From Desulfobacterales bacterium (GTDB taxonomy: Bacteria > Desulfobacterota > Desulfobacteria > Desulfobacterales > Desulfobacteraceae), in contig JAKSBB010001253.1 in NCBI GenBank assembly GCA_022361315.1, forward strand, positions 1 to 21,092: a stretch of DNA of 21,092 bases, in the 5' to 3' direction. Below, in pieces: positions 1 to 9,313 of the stretch. The first letter of the stretch is position 1, and each line of letters begins with the position of its first letter. The notes beneath the pieces were generated by a model. It saw nothing but the letters and a program-made list of their open reading frames with translations, did no database searches and was not told where the DNA came from. Both the position numbers and the translations under genes were made by a program.

Positions 1-44
1 ATCTGGCAGGATTTATTGAAGAGGCCTTTTTCTCCGTACCCCGA

Positions 45-59
45 TGGTCCAAATCCTGC
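45..59 (+). promoter_or_regulatory. Weak sigma-54-like -24/-12 element
   Basis: TGGTCC-N5-CTGC has the GG (46-47) and GC (58-59) doublets at the spacing sigma-54 requires, but departs from the TGGCAC-N5-TTGC consensus at three positions. It would start transcription near 71, about 50 nt before the 80-aa gene. No palindromic activator site is visible in the 44 bp available upstream, so a chance match is quite possible. Confidence 0.22.
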
Positions 60-121
60 GCATAAATGGTTTCGGATAAGATCCAGGTCTGATAGAGGGA
101 AGGAAAAGAAAGGAGACGGTG

Positions 122-364
122 ATGATCATTGAGTGCGATAATAACCAGACGGTGGACACGGCCCGCATGAGCCCCGAGGAACGGCATATCATTCAAAAGC
201 TCATGGCCTGGGAATCCCTGGTGCCGACGATGGCGGCGTTCCGGGAGAAAACCGCATCCGCCCTGGCAACGGGCTGGAACGAATCCGGTCCGGTGCGCCC
301 TACCCAAGACCTGAACCGGGTCATTGCAGTGCTTGAAAAAAAAGTCCGGAACCGGCTGAAGTAA
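122..364 (+). CDS. Small uncharacterised protein, 80 aa
   Basis: I do not recognise this protein. It is 80 residues, soluble and charged, and looks mostly helical. There is a Ser-Pro-Glu-Glu-Arg helix start near residue 17 and a basic C-terminal helix ending in RNRLK. No Cys motif, signal peptide or membrane segment is visible. I place the start at ATG 122 because a good AGGAG Shine-Dalgarno (111-115) lies 6 nt upstream. The GTG at 119 in the same frame would leave only 3 nt. Third codon positions are G/C-rich like the neighbours, which supports real coding. Its last codons and stop lie inside a hairpin that acts as terminator for the opposing chemoreceptor gene, so the 3' end serves both strands. 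It converges with the chemoreceptor gene, with 38 bp between the stops. Confidence 0.55.
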   Translation: MIIECDNNQTVDTARMSPEERHIIQKLMAWESLVPTMAAFREKTASALATGWNESGPVRPTQDLNRVIAVLEKKVRNRLK

Positions 365-377
365 ACCGGTCCCGGAC
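336..377 (-). terminator. Rho-independent terminator of the chemotaxis operon
   Basis: The arms GTCCGGAACCGG (344-355) and CCGGTCCCGGAC (366-377) form a 12-bp GC-rich stem with one mismatch around a 10-nt loop. Eight A residues at 336-343 become a U8 tract on the minus strand, so the signal ends transcription coming from the chemoreceptor gene, whose stop is 26 bp before the stem. On the + strand there is no U tract. The structure overlaps the last codons and the stop of the 80-aa gene. Confidence 0.8.
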
Positions 378-402
378 GTTAATACCCTAACATCTTTGAG
401 CG

Positions 403-2814
403 TTAAAAGTCCTTGAAATCCTCATCCTCATCAAAGGGGATGACCTGATCCGGCCGAACCTCTTCTTTGGGTTGGGCCAGTTTTTTGGCCGCTGTCTGTT
501 GCGGTTTCTGCGCCAGGGACTTGGCCGGTTTATGACCCACCTGCACCGCCCCCATGTCCTGATTGCCGGTTACCATCATGATCAGGTCCCCGACATATTC
601 CCTGAGCTGCTCTGCCTGCGCATTCAGCTCTTCTGAGGCTGATGCGGATTCTTCGGCATTGGCGGCATTCTGCTGAACCACCCGGTCCATTTCTGAAATG
701 GCGGTATTCACCTGGTCAATGCCCTGGGATTGTTCACCGGAAGCCTCCGAAATTTCAGCCACCAGTTCCCCGACCTTACCGGTACTGTCTGCCACCTGGG
801 CAAAGGCTTCGTTGGTGGCGGCCACAAGCTGCGAACCGTTCTCCACTTTTCTTACCGTCCCTTCGATGAGTTCGGAAGTATCCTTGGCCGCATCGGCTGC
901 CCGCATGGCCAGGTTTCTTACCTCATCGGCCACCACGGCGAACCCCGCACCGGCTTCACCGGCCCGGGCCGCCTCTACGGCTGCGTTCAGGGCCAGCAGG
1001 TTGGTCTGGAAGGCGATTTCGTCAATGGTTTTGATAATTTTGGAGGTTTCTTCACTGGCTTTGGTGATATCCGCCATGGACTGGGTCAGCTCGGTCATGG
1101 ATTCATGGGCGGTTTTTACCACCCCGTTGGCCTCTTTCATCAGCCCGTCCGCATGGATGGCATTGTCTGCATTCTTCCGGGTCATGGAGGCCATTTCTTC
1201 CATGGAGGATGAGGTTTCCTCAATGGACGCCGCCTGCTGGGAGGAACCTTCCGCCATGGACTGGCTGGAGGAAGAAACCTGGCTGGCGGCGGATGCCACC
1301 TGGTTGGCCCCTTCGCCCAGGCCGCCGGTGACGTTGGTCAGCACCTTGATAATACCTCTGGAGATGAAGAAGGCCATGAAGATACCGATTACTGCGGCCA
1401 CGGCCACCAACAGGATCACGGAGAATTCGGTTTTCCGTGCCGCGCTGATCATGATGTCGTCGGTCATGATATTGGCCCGGGCCTCCTCCCGGATTTTTTC
1501 CAGCAGATCCTGCACCCGGGTCAGGGCGGGAACCGTCTGGGCTGCGTATATCCGGCTGCTTTCCTCCATGCCTTTGAGTTCGTGCTCTGCCTCTTTTCTC
1601 AGCTCTTCCAGGTGTCCCATGGTCTGGTCGAGCAGGGGGATGGTTTTTGTATTATACAATGTGATTGCCTGTTGTACGGAATCATCGGCTTTTTGTTCGG
1701 ATTGAACCGCCTCATGGTAAAGTATGGCATCCTTTGTCCATGTGGCGCTGAGGCGTTCAAGATCAGCGATGGTTTTTTTCAATGCCGGCGTACCTTTGGC
1801 GAGGGTACTCCAGTCATCAAGCCCCTGGTTAAACCCTTTGATTAAATCATCATAGGCCTGCCACTGGGCTTCGGTTTTTTCCTTTTCAAAGGCAGCCAAG
1901 GCAATACGGGCCTGGAGAAAAAACTGGATGACCTCTTCATTGATCACCATGTCGATGTTTCCCCACTTGGCCAGCTCGGAAATGTCGCCGGATCCCTCTG
2001 CCCGGGTCTTTGCCGGGTCAATAATTTCTTCCATGGCCGTTTCAAGGGTCATGAACAAGGTGTCGTTTAATCCTTCAAAATTTTCCTGGAGGCTTGCCTT
2101 TTCCATGGCGAGGATTTTGAGTTCTCCGAATTTCAGGTGGGACTCAATGTCAACGGCGGATCCGTGGAGGTCCTTGTGGACAGCCACCATGGCATCCCAG
2201 GCGTTCTTAAAGTCCTGGTCTCCGTTCTGATAGGCTGTCTTCGCCTCATCCGAGGTCAGCCATTTGCCAAGGGCACACTGGGTTGGATCTTTTTGAACAC
2301 CGAGCTTGTCTTTCTTCTGAATAAAGGCGTCCCGTATTTTGGCTGCCCATTTCAGATGGTCCACCTCACGCTGGGTAAACAGGGTGGGCAGCCGGGGATT
2401 GGCCTGCTTGAAAACCTTGTCTATGGCTATGGCAGATTCGTGAAGTGCCTTGTGGGGTGCTTCGATCTCTTTCAGGAGGGGAGCCAGTGAAGGAACAAGG
2501 GCTTCGGCCTGTTTTCTGCCTTCGCCGTAAAGCCATTTGCCAAAGGCACATTTTGTGTCATCGGTCTGTACCGATAGCTTGGTGATGGCCTCATCGGTGA
2601 GCAGGGCGTTCACCTGGTTGACCCAGTTCAGGTGGTCCACCTCTTTCTGGGCCAGGTTACCGTCCAGTTTGTTGCCGTCAATCACCTCTTCCGCATTGGT
2701 GACGATGCCTTTGGTTCCCGTGTAAGAAAGAACGCCGACAATGGTCAGCAGGACCAGGACAATGCCGAATCCGGTCCCGATTTTTTTGCCGATGGTCATG
2801 GTGCTCCAGTTCAT
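403..2814 (-). CDS. Methyl-accepting chemotaxis protein with two extracytoplasmic CZB domains
   Basis: Inner-membrane chemoreceptor of 803 aa that should signal through CheW to a CheA encoded elsewhere. Transmembrane segments lie at about 12-31 and 464-484. Between them are two copies of the chemoreceptor zinc-binding (CZB) pattern: H61, C89 in a CAFGKW motif, H121 and H125; then H153, C180 in CALGKW, H213 and H217. A long helical region (about 220-450) follows. The cytoplasmic part carries the classic MCP signalling hairpin tip ([20 protein letters not shown], about 599-618), with Q/E-rich methylation helices on both sides. No complete HAMP domain is obvious after TM2. The C-terminal tail (about 755-803) is Lys/Gln-rich and then strongly acidic. 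The start is set by a perfect AGGAGG 4 nt before the ATG. It is the last gene of the operon, 44 bp after cheW. Zn binding follows from the family; the chemoeffector is unknown. Confidence 0.93.
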   Translation of the reverse strand: MNWSTMTIGKKIGTGFGIVLVLLTIVGVLSYTGTKGIVTNAEEVIDGNKLDGNLAQKEVDHLNWVNQVNALLTDEAITKLSVQTDDTKCAFGKWLYGEGRKQAEALVPSLAPLLKEIEAPHKALHESAIAIDKVFKQANPRLPTLFTQREVDHLKWAAKIRDAFIQKKDKLGVQKDPTQCALGKWLTSDEAKTAYQNGDQDFKNAWDAMVAVHKDLHGSAVDIESHLKFGELKILAMEKASLQENFEGLNDTLFMTLETAMEEIIDPAKTRAEGSGDISELAKWGNIDMVINEEVIQFFLQARIALAAFEKEKTEAQWQAYDDLIKGFNQGLDDWSTLAKGTPALKKTIADLERLSATWTKDAILYHEAVQSEQKADDSVQQAITLYNTKTIPLLDQTMGHLEELRKEAEHELKGMEESSRIYAAQTVPALTRVQDLLEKIREEARANIMTDDIMISAARKTEFSVILLVAVAAVIGIFMAFFISRGIIKVLTNVTGGLGEGANQVASAASQVSSSSQSMAEGSSQQAASIEETSSSMEEMASMTRKNADNAIHADGLMKEANGVVKTAHESMTELTQSMADITKASEETSKIIKTIDEIAFQTNLLALNAAVEAARAGEAGAGFAVVADEVRNLAMRAADAAKDTSELIEGTVRKVENGSQLVAATNEAFAQVADSTGKVGELVAEISEASGEQSQGIDQVNTAISEMDRVVQQNAANAEESASASEELNAQAEQLREYVGDLIMMVTGNQDMGAVQVGHKPAKSLAQKPQQTAAKKLAQPKEEVRPDQVIPFDEDEDFKDF

Positions 2815-2858
2815 TTTGCCTCCTAAAGTTGATTCGGTAAATTTATATCTTAAAAAGG

Positions 2859-3368
2859 TTACGTCTGTGTTTTCAGCATGGAAATGTCGGCCTGATCCAG
2901 AACCTTGTCGATATTCAGTAGGATTTTTACACCGGTATCGGTTTTCCCCATGCCCAGGATATAGTCGGTGGTGAGGCGGGTGCCGAAGGCCGGCGGATCT
3001 TCAATGTCATCCGGTGAAATACCCTGCACCTCGGAAACGGAATCCACCACAATGCCCACCAGGACGGTTTCATCGTTGGCGTCGATTTCCACCACGATGA
3101 TGCATGTCCGCTCCGTATAGGGAATTTCCCCCATATTAAATTTCAGCCTCAGGTCGATGACGGGCAGCACCTTTCCCCGCAGGTTGATCACCCCCTTAAC
3201 AAAGTCCGGGGTTCTGGGCACCGGGGTAATGGTGATCATGCCGATGATTTCTTTGACTTTTAGAATGCCGATGCCGTATCCCTCGTCTGCCAGGGTGAAG
3301 GTCAGGTATTTACCGGCTTCCTTTGTGGTCTCGGCGATGGCCTGATCCATAGCGCTTTTGGTATTCAT
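2859..3368 (-). CDS. cheW: CheW-type chemotaxis coupling protein
   Basis: Cytoplasmic adaptor of 169 aa that links chemoreceptors to the CheA kinase. The family hallmarks are present: an N-terminal [20 protein letters not shown] strand pair, the [17 protein letters not shown] segment, VLPVIDLR, then [11 protein letters not shown] and a late [12 protein letters not shown] strand. The whole protein is one CheW domain with a short N-terminal extension (about 18 residues). I choose ATG 3366-3368 because AGGAG lies 6 nt upstream. A longer in-frame start at 3461 would overlap the upstream gene by 65 bp and has no such site. It is the second gene of a sigma-54-controlled operon, between a receiver-like protein and the chemoreceptor it probably serves. 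No cheA is in the window. Confidence 0.92.
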   Translation of the reverse strand: MNTKSAMDQAIAETTKEAGKYLTFTLADEGYGIGILKVKEIIGMITITPVPRTPDFVKGVINLRGKVLPVIDLRLKFNMGEIPYTERTCIIVVEIDANDETVLVGIVVDSVSEVQGISPDDIEDPPAFGTRLTTDYILGMGKTDTGVKILLNIDKVLDQADISMLKTQT

Positions 3369-3396
3369 CTCGTCTCCTTTATTGTATCCTTCCGGC

Positions 3397-3777
3397 CTAT
3401 CGCCGGAGCATTTTGGTGATAACATCGCATACATCGTCAAAGGGGCCCGAAGAAAAGCCAAAATACCTGGGCCGCAGCCGCTGGGCTTTTTCCAGGGTTG
3501 TTTTTTCCGAATCCGGCAGAAGCAGAATCACCTGCTCCCCGTCCATCAGGTCCGCCGATGCTTCAAGCCGATCCAGGCAGGACCGGGTATCGGCGAAGAG
3601 AACGATGATCCGCATTCCGAAGATGCCGGCCTCTTTGTTGCGCAGCCAGGTCTCCAGATCGCGTAATGTTTGGAAGACTTCTGACGATACTGTGGCGAAA
3701 CGTTGCCGGACGGCTTCCACAAACCGGTATCCTGAATCCCCTGCGTTGCTGTCGATGAAAAAAATTAAATGATGCAT
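3397..3777 (-). CDS. Small receiver-like protein, first gene of the chemotaxis operon
   Basis: Protein of 126 aa not firmly assigned to a family. The secondary-structure pattern resembles a CheY-like alpha/beta receiver: strand HHLIFFID at 2-9, helices at 14-46, strand MRIIVLFAD at 55-63, strand EQVILLLPD at 81-89, strand RYFGFSS at 104-110 and a final helix. However, the usual acidic DD pair is absent. D63 is the only candidate near the phosphoacceptor position, and the conserved Lys after strand 5 is not evident, so it may be a degenerate, non-phosphorylated receiver. The stop is 28 bp before the cheW start and both are on the minus strand, so they are very likely cotranscribed. No good Shine-Dalgarno precedes the ATG (only a weak AAAG). 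The sigma-54 promoter at 3867-3883 lies about 80 nt upstream. Confidence 0.7.
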   Translation of the reverse strand: MHHLIFFIDSNAGDSGYRFVEAVRQRFATVSSEVFQTLRDLETWLRNKEAGIFGMRIIVLFADTRSCLDRLEASADLMDGEQVILLLPDSEKTTLEKAQRLRPRYFGFSSGPFDDVCDVITKMLRR

Positions 3778-3866
3778 GATGAATCTTTGGGTTCTTTTAT
3801 GTACACTAAAGATTGTATGAAACTAATGTAATATTGTGTTGTATAGATCAATTATCTATCATATCT

Positions 3867-3883
3867 ATCAATTGTCGTGCCAG
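3867..3883 (-). promoter_or_regulatory. Sigma-54 (-24/-12) promoter of the chemotaxis operon
   Basis: Read on the minus strand, CTGGCACGACAATTGAT matches the sigma-54 consensus YTGGCACGRNNNTTGCW at every fixed position except one, where A replaces C at -12. The GG and G(A) doublets are 12 bp apart, as needed. Transcription would start near 3856, leaving a leader of about 79 nt before the receiver-like gene. The three palindromes upstream and the adjacent gene for a GAFTGA-type activator support the call. Confidence 0.75.
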
Positions 3884-3949
3884 AACTCATTTGACTGCAT
3901 ATGTCCTATAATTTCAGATAATTATGAGGTTTTGTCTTCTGTTTGTGTT

Positions 3950-3967
3950 TGTCTCAAAAAAGAGACA
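3950..3967. promoter_or_regulatory. Palindromic activator-site candidate 1 (perfect)
   Basis: TGTCTCAAAAAAGAGACA is a perfect 6-6-6 inverted repeat. Its centre lies about 102 bp upstream of the predicted sigma-54 start site, the usual place for an enhancer bound by an NtrC-family protein. Related sequences recur at 4029-4046 and 4046-4063. It is not a terminator, because no U tract follows on either strand. Confidence 0.65.
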
Positions 3968-4028
3968 TGTTATCTATTCGGGGTAGCTTATTCTTTAATA
4001 TATAAAGAGGTTATGGAATCGTTCTGCG

Positions 4029-4063
4029 TTTCTCAAAAAAGAGAGTGTCTCAAAAATGTGACA
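4029..4063. promoter_or_regulatory. Tandem palindromic activator-site candidates 2 and 3
   Basis: Two abutting 18-bp copies of the site-1 palindrome are visible: 4029-4046 (TTTCTC, A6, GAGAGT; arms pair at 4 of 6 positions) and 4046-4063 (TGTCTC, AAAAAT, GTGACA; 5 of 6). Their centres are 17 bp apart, so two dimers could sit on roughly adjacent helical faces, about 180 and 200 bp upstream of the sigma-54 start. They begin 28 bp past the stop of the activator gene. Confidence 0.6.
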
Positions 4064-4091
4064 GGTGTAATTAGGTTCCCGTTTGCTCTGC

Positions 4092-5480
<1,389 letters not shown>

Positions 5481-5500
5481 GAATACCTCAAAGGGCCATG

Positions 5501-8500
5501 TTAGCCGGACATCCTCTGGTTTTCGTCCAATACGGTGCGGACCGTTTCAGCCAGGTCTGATTTTGCTATGGGTTTGAGTATTACCCGTTTGACCCCCAGG
5601 CTTTGGGCCCGGGCTTCATCAATCCGTTCACTGAATCCCGTGCATATCACCACCGGCAGGTCAGGGGCCGCTTCGGAAATCGCCCGGGTCAGCAGATCTC
5701 CTGTCATTTCAGGCATGGTCATATCCGAGATCATCAGATCGAACCGGTCCGGATTCTCCCTGACCAGGTCAAGGGCACGTTTGCTGCTAGTTTCCGCTAT
5801 TACCTCATACCCCAACCGCGATAAAATTTCCATTTCAAGTTTTAGAACCTGTTCTTCGTCATCCACCAGCAATATGCGTTCCGTCCCCACGGGCAGGGCC
5901 GCCCGGGCTTTTACGGCCTTGGATTCGGTTTCTTTGTCAATGGCGGGAAAAAAGATCCTGAACCGGCTTCCCTGCCCCGGGCTGGAGGTCAGCTGAATCT
6001 CACCCCTGTATTTTTTTACGATACCGTGAACCATGGAAAGACCGAGTCCGGTTCCTTTGCCTTTGGGCTTGGTGGTAAAATAGGGATCAAAGATTTTATC
6101 CCGGGTCTCCGGGGCCATTCCAGTCCCCGTATCTCCCACGGAGAGGCAGACGTAATGACCAGGCCGGCTTAACCCGTGGGTATCACCCATGACATTTTCC
6201 AGTCGGATTGTCATTGTACCGCCGGTCTCTTCCATGGCGTGGAAGGCATTGGTCACCAGATTCATGGCCACCTGATGAATCTGGGTGGGGTCACCGAATA
6301 TCATCTTACAGTCCGGGGCCACGTATTTTTCGATACGGATGGTCACCGGCAGGGTTGCCCGGATCAGTCTAATGACTTCCTTGACAACCAGGTCCGGTTT
6401 CAGAAGTGCGTCCCTTTCTTCGGTCTGCCGGCTGAAGGTAAGGATCTGATCCACAAGTTCCCCGGCCCGCCGTGCCCCCGTCAAAATTTCATCCAGCCCT
6501 TTGCGCATGGGGCCTTCGGCGGGGCATTCTTCCCCCAGCAGTTCCGCATACCCCAGGATGGGAAAAAGAATATTGTTAAAATCATGGGCAATGCCGCTGG
6601 CCAACGCCCCCAATGCTTCCATTTTCTGGGCCTGCCGAATTTTGTTCTCGTATTCCCGCTGCTGGTGCTCCATCTCCTTGAGCTGGGTCACGTCGGTGGC
6701 AACCTGGAGTCTGGCGAGTCTGCCGTCCACCCAGCGGATGGCCCGGTCGTGGTATATATTCCACCGGCCGGTTACCGGGTGCTGATCTTCCCAGAGATGA
6801 ATACCCGTGGGAAGTCCTCTGGTATCCGTAAGAAAGCGATTGCTGCAATGGGGGCAAGGGGCATCCTGACGGCGGAATGCCTGCCAGCAGATCTCACCGG
6901 TCATGTCTTTACCGAACAATTGCTTCATGTAATCATTCATGAACAGGACTTCATATGTGGCCATATCCGCCACATAAATGGTGGATTCAATACCGTTGAG
7001 TATGGCCAGAAACCGTTGCTGGGTTTCTTCGATTTCTTTTTCCGCAAGTTTTCTGGCTGTAATGTCGGTAAACATGACCACGGTGCCGTCATAGCCTTCA
7101 TCCTCATCCAGCAGGGGGGTGGACGATACGATGACCCAGAGTGCCGTGCCGTCTTTTTTTCTGAATCTTGCCTCATACTGCTGGTGAATCCCCTGGCGCC
7201 TGATTTCCGACCGGGAGAGATGATCTTCAATATCCGCATCAAACACAAAGGATTCAACGGTTTTTCCAAGCAGTACATCTGTATGACAGCCCAACATCTG
7301 TGCCATGGTGGAATTCGCAAAGGTGATCTTCCCCTCTGCATCCAATGCCCATATCCCCTCCAGAGAGGTTTCCATAAAACGGCGATACCGGGCTTCGCTT
7401 TTACGGAGTTCATTTTCCGTTCGCTTTTGAAGGACGATTTCCCAGGCGGTGTCAGCCAGTTCTCGGACGATCTCAAGATCCGTTTCCCTGTAATCCGTGG
7501 GTTTGTTGCCCACCCCCAATATGGCCTTTATCCTGCTTTCCCGGATAACGGGAACCACCATCTCACGGATAACCGGCGCATGGCCCTGGGGCAGGCCTTT
7601 TCGGTGAGGCAGGGCCTGGTAATCGTTGTGGATGACAGGCTCACGGGTTCTCACACAGTTCGCCCAGACCCCTGCCTGGTCCACCGGATAATGCCCGTTG
7701 ACCGGTGTGATGGTGCACATGTGGGTGGTGGTGTGGGGGGACCAGACCTGAAGGAGGATCTCGGTCTGATCATCTGAAATAAAATGAAAAAATCCAATGG
7801 TACTGCGGGTCAGGCGTTCTGCTTCATCAAGAAATTGTTGAAGCAATTGATCCACCGATCGACCGGTGGCATATTCGATCAATTTGAGCCTGGATTTGAG
7901 CAACTGCTCACGGCGGTGGCGGCGGGTGATGTCTTCAAAAAAACCTTCGTAGGCAGTCCGGCCTTTATCGTCAACGCTTTCCCTGATTTGAAGATGGCCC
8001 CAGATCCGGTGGCCGTCCCTGGCCACAAAGGCCGTGGGGTTCTCTTCATTGTTCCCGGTATGTTCAATATCCCGGATCAGGTGGTCAAACTGATCAGGGG
8101 TGGCGAGCAGTTCCCTGAAATTGACCGAACCATTCATAAGGTCTTCAGCTGTCTCATATCCGAATATTTCTGCCATTCTCCGGTTGGCCAGGGTGATATC
8201 TCCCTGCCGGGTCATCTGATATATACCCACCAGGGCTTGATTGGAGAGGGTTCTGTATTTCTCTCTGCTGATCCTCAGTTCTCGGGTATGCTGACCTACC
8301 CGGTGGTTGAGCATGCGGTTCCAAAAGAGAAGAATCAGTCCGAAAACCAGAATAATACCGCCGATGGCCACAAGTGTTTTTACGGGCAGGCGTGATGGGG
8401 AGGCCCGGTGCCCGTACCAGTTGGCAAGTATATCGTAATATACGGAGTTTTTATCCGCTTTCCATTTCTCAATGTGGTGGTCAATCCGGTCCAGAAGTGA

Positions 8501-9154
8501 CGGGTTTGTGTCTTTCCTGACGGCGAAGAAGGTGTCTATGGGGCTGAAAAGCACCGATGTGGGATAGAGGTCGTATTTTCGCCTGAAATGGTCACCGGTG
8601 ACGTTGTTCATGACCACGGCGTCTGTGGTATTCATCGATAAGGCTTTGCACATGTCATCGTAGGTGGAAAACGCCTTGAAGCGGCAATTTACCCTGAAAT
8701 TATGTGCCAGGTCCTGAAAATTTTTTCCGTTGATATCCTTTGCCATGACACCGACGGTTTTACCGGAAAGGTCCAGGATACTGGAGAATTTATCTTTTGT
8801 TGTCCCGTAGATCTGACCCCAGGCCGTGAGTACAGGAATCGTGGTGAAATCGTATTGAACTTCCCGTTCCGGCGTTTTGACAATGGATATCATCAGGTCG
8901 ATTTGTCCCGTTGAAAGCCGGTTCAGGCACCCGGCCCAGGAATCCAGCACAAACTCCGGTGTCCATCCCTCATGTTGGGCAATCCGGCGGATGATATCCG
9001 GATAGATGCCGCCGGCATGTCCGTCTTCCGCCACGAAACTCATGGGCTCGTTCTGGAATATGCCGATTCTGACAAGGGTATCCCCCTGGGCAATACCCAA
9101 GACCCATAAGAAGCTGACCAGGAATGCAGTAATCAGTTGAATCGACTTTATCAT
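5501..9154 (-). CDS. Hybrid histidine kinase with periplasmic SBP-type sensor, PAS and GAF domains
   Basis: Membrane sensor kinase of about 1217 aa. A signal anchor (IQLITAFLVSFLWVLG) is followed by a periplasmic family-3 solute-binding domain (about 25-255), the fold used for amino acids and related small ligands. A transmembrane helix lies at about 262-280. Next come a PAS domain, a GAF-like domain (about 425-580), two more PAS domains, HisKA with the H-box GIAHDFNNIL, an HATPase (N-box NLVTNAFHAM, G boxes GDTGTGM and GTGLGLSM) and a C-terminal receiver (DLMISDMTMPEMTG phosphoacceptor). The third PAS holds a CPHC pair that might bind metal or act in redox. The start is uncertain: I take ATG 9152-9154, which gives a conventional signal sequence, over GTG at 9176-9178, which adds 8 residues and has its only AGG too close. 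Neither has a strong Shine-Dalgarno. It is paired with the downstream NtrC-type regulator. Confidence 0.9.
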   Translation of the reverse strand: MIKSIQLITAFLVSFLWVLGIAQGDTLVRIGIFQNEPMSFVAEDGHAGGIYPDIIRRIAQHEGWTPEFVLDSWAGCLNRLSTGQIDLMISIVKTPEREVQYDFTTIPVLTAWGQIYGTTKDKFSSILDLSGKTVGVMAKDINGKNFQDLAHNFRVNCRFKAFSTYDDMCKALSMNTTDAVVMNNVTGDHFRRKYDLYPTSVLFSPIDTFFAVRKDTNPSLLDRIDHHIEKWKADKNSVYYDILANWYGHRASPSRLPVKTLVAIGGIILVFGLILLFWNRMLNHRVGQHTRELRISREKYRTLSNQALVGIYQMTRQGDITLANRRMAEIFGYETAEDLMNGSVNFRELLATPDQFDHLIRDIEHTGNNEENPTAFVARDGHRIWGHLQIRESVDDKGRTAYEGFFEDITRRHRREQLLKSRLKLIEYATGRSVDQLLQQFLDEAERLTRSTIGFFHFISDDQTEILLQVWSPHTTTHMCTITPVNGHYPVDQAGVWANCVRTREPVIHNDYQALPHRKGLPQGHAPVIREMVVPVIRESRIKAILGVGNKPTDYRETDLEIVRELADTAWEIVLQKRTENELRKSEARYRRFMETSLEGIWALDAEGKITFANSTMAQMLGCHTDVLLGKTVESFVFDADIEDHLSRSEIRRQGIHQQYEARFRKKDGTALWVIVSSTPLLDEDEGYDGTVVMFTDITARKLAEKEIEETQQRFLAILNGIESTIYVADMATYEVLFMNDYMKQLFGKDMTGEICWQAFRRQDAPCPHCSNRFLTDTRGLPTGIHLWEDQHPVTGRWNIYHDRAIRWVDGRLARLQVATDVTQLKEMEHQQREYENKIRQAQKMEALGALASGIAHDFNNILFPILGYAELLGEECPAEGPMRKGLDEILTGARRAGELVDQILTFSRQTEERDALLKPDLVVKEVIRLIRATLPVTIRIEKYVAPDCKMIFGDPTQIHQVAMNLVTNAFHAMEETGGTMTIRLENVMGDTHGLSRPGHYVCLSVGDTGTGMAPETRDKIFDPYFTTKPKGKGTGLGLSMVHGIVKKYRGEIQLTSSPGQGSRFRIFFPAIDKETESKAVKARAALPVGTERILLVDDEEQVLKLEMEILSRLGYEVIAETSSKRALDLVRENPDRFDLMISDMTMPEMTGDLLTRAISEAAPDLPVVICTGFSERIDEARAQSLGVKRVILKPIAKSDLAETVRTVLDENQRMSG

Positions 9155-9263
9155 TATTGTCCAGATGGGAAACGGCACCCTGCCGGGAATCCGTTCGTTA
9201 CCTGTTCTAAGGTCCAGATTTTTCTGTGAAATTTATTTTGTTGCTGGTTGTTGGGATCAACTT

Positions 9264-9292
9264 AATATACTTTCGTGGATATAGCAAACCAA
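9264..9292 (-). promoter_or_regulatory. Candidate sigma-70-type promoter for the SBP-domain kinase
   Basis: On the minus strand TTGGTT (9287-9292) and TATATT (9264-9269) are separated by 17 bp, in the 135-bp gap between the two kinase genes. The -10 matches 5 of 6 and the -35 matches 3 of 6. It would start near 9257, about 100 nt before the kinase. No terminator for the upstream kinase is visible here, so both read-through and a separate promoter are possible. Confidence 0.35.
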
Positions 9293-9313
9293 TTATGTTC
9301 TCTTATACCCGTG

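Larger units (their letters stand above)
3778..4091. other. Regulatory intergenic region
   Basis: This 314-bp gap is much more AT-rich than the surrounding genes and holds no credible gene. A short + frame through it is Cys-rich, lacks a ribosome site and runs into the antisense of the activator gene. It contains the sigma-54 promoter and three palindromes described separately. The sequence ATCAATT also occurs twice (3848-3854 and 3868-3874), flanking the predicted start site. I see no terminator for the activator gene, so some read-through into the chemotaxis operon is possible. Confidence 0.7.

Noticed and set aside
3..65. Open frame ending in TAA at 63-65, possibly the C-terminus of an upstream gene
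   Set aside because: Only 20 codons, no recognisable motif; an open stretch this short is expected by chance.
698..1705. Ser/Ala-rich 335-codon + frame opposite the MCP gene
   Set aside because: Low-complexity shadow of the helical MCP signalling domain, without a ribosome site.
6176..7777. 533-codon + frame opposite the SBP-domain kinase
   Set aside because: Antisense shadow of a GC-rich coding region; the kinase motifs on the other strand are unmistakable.
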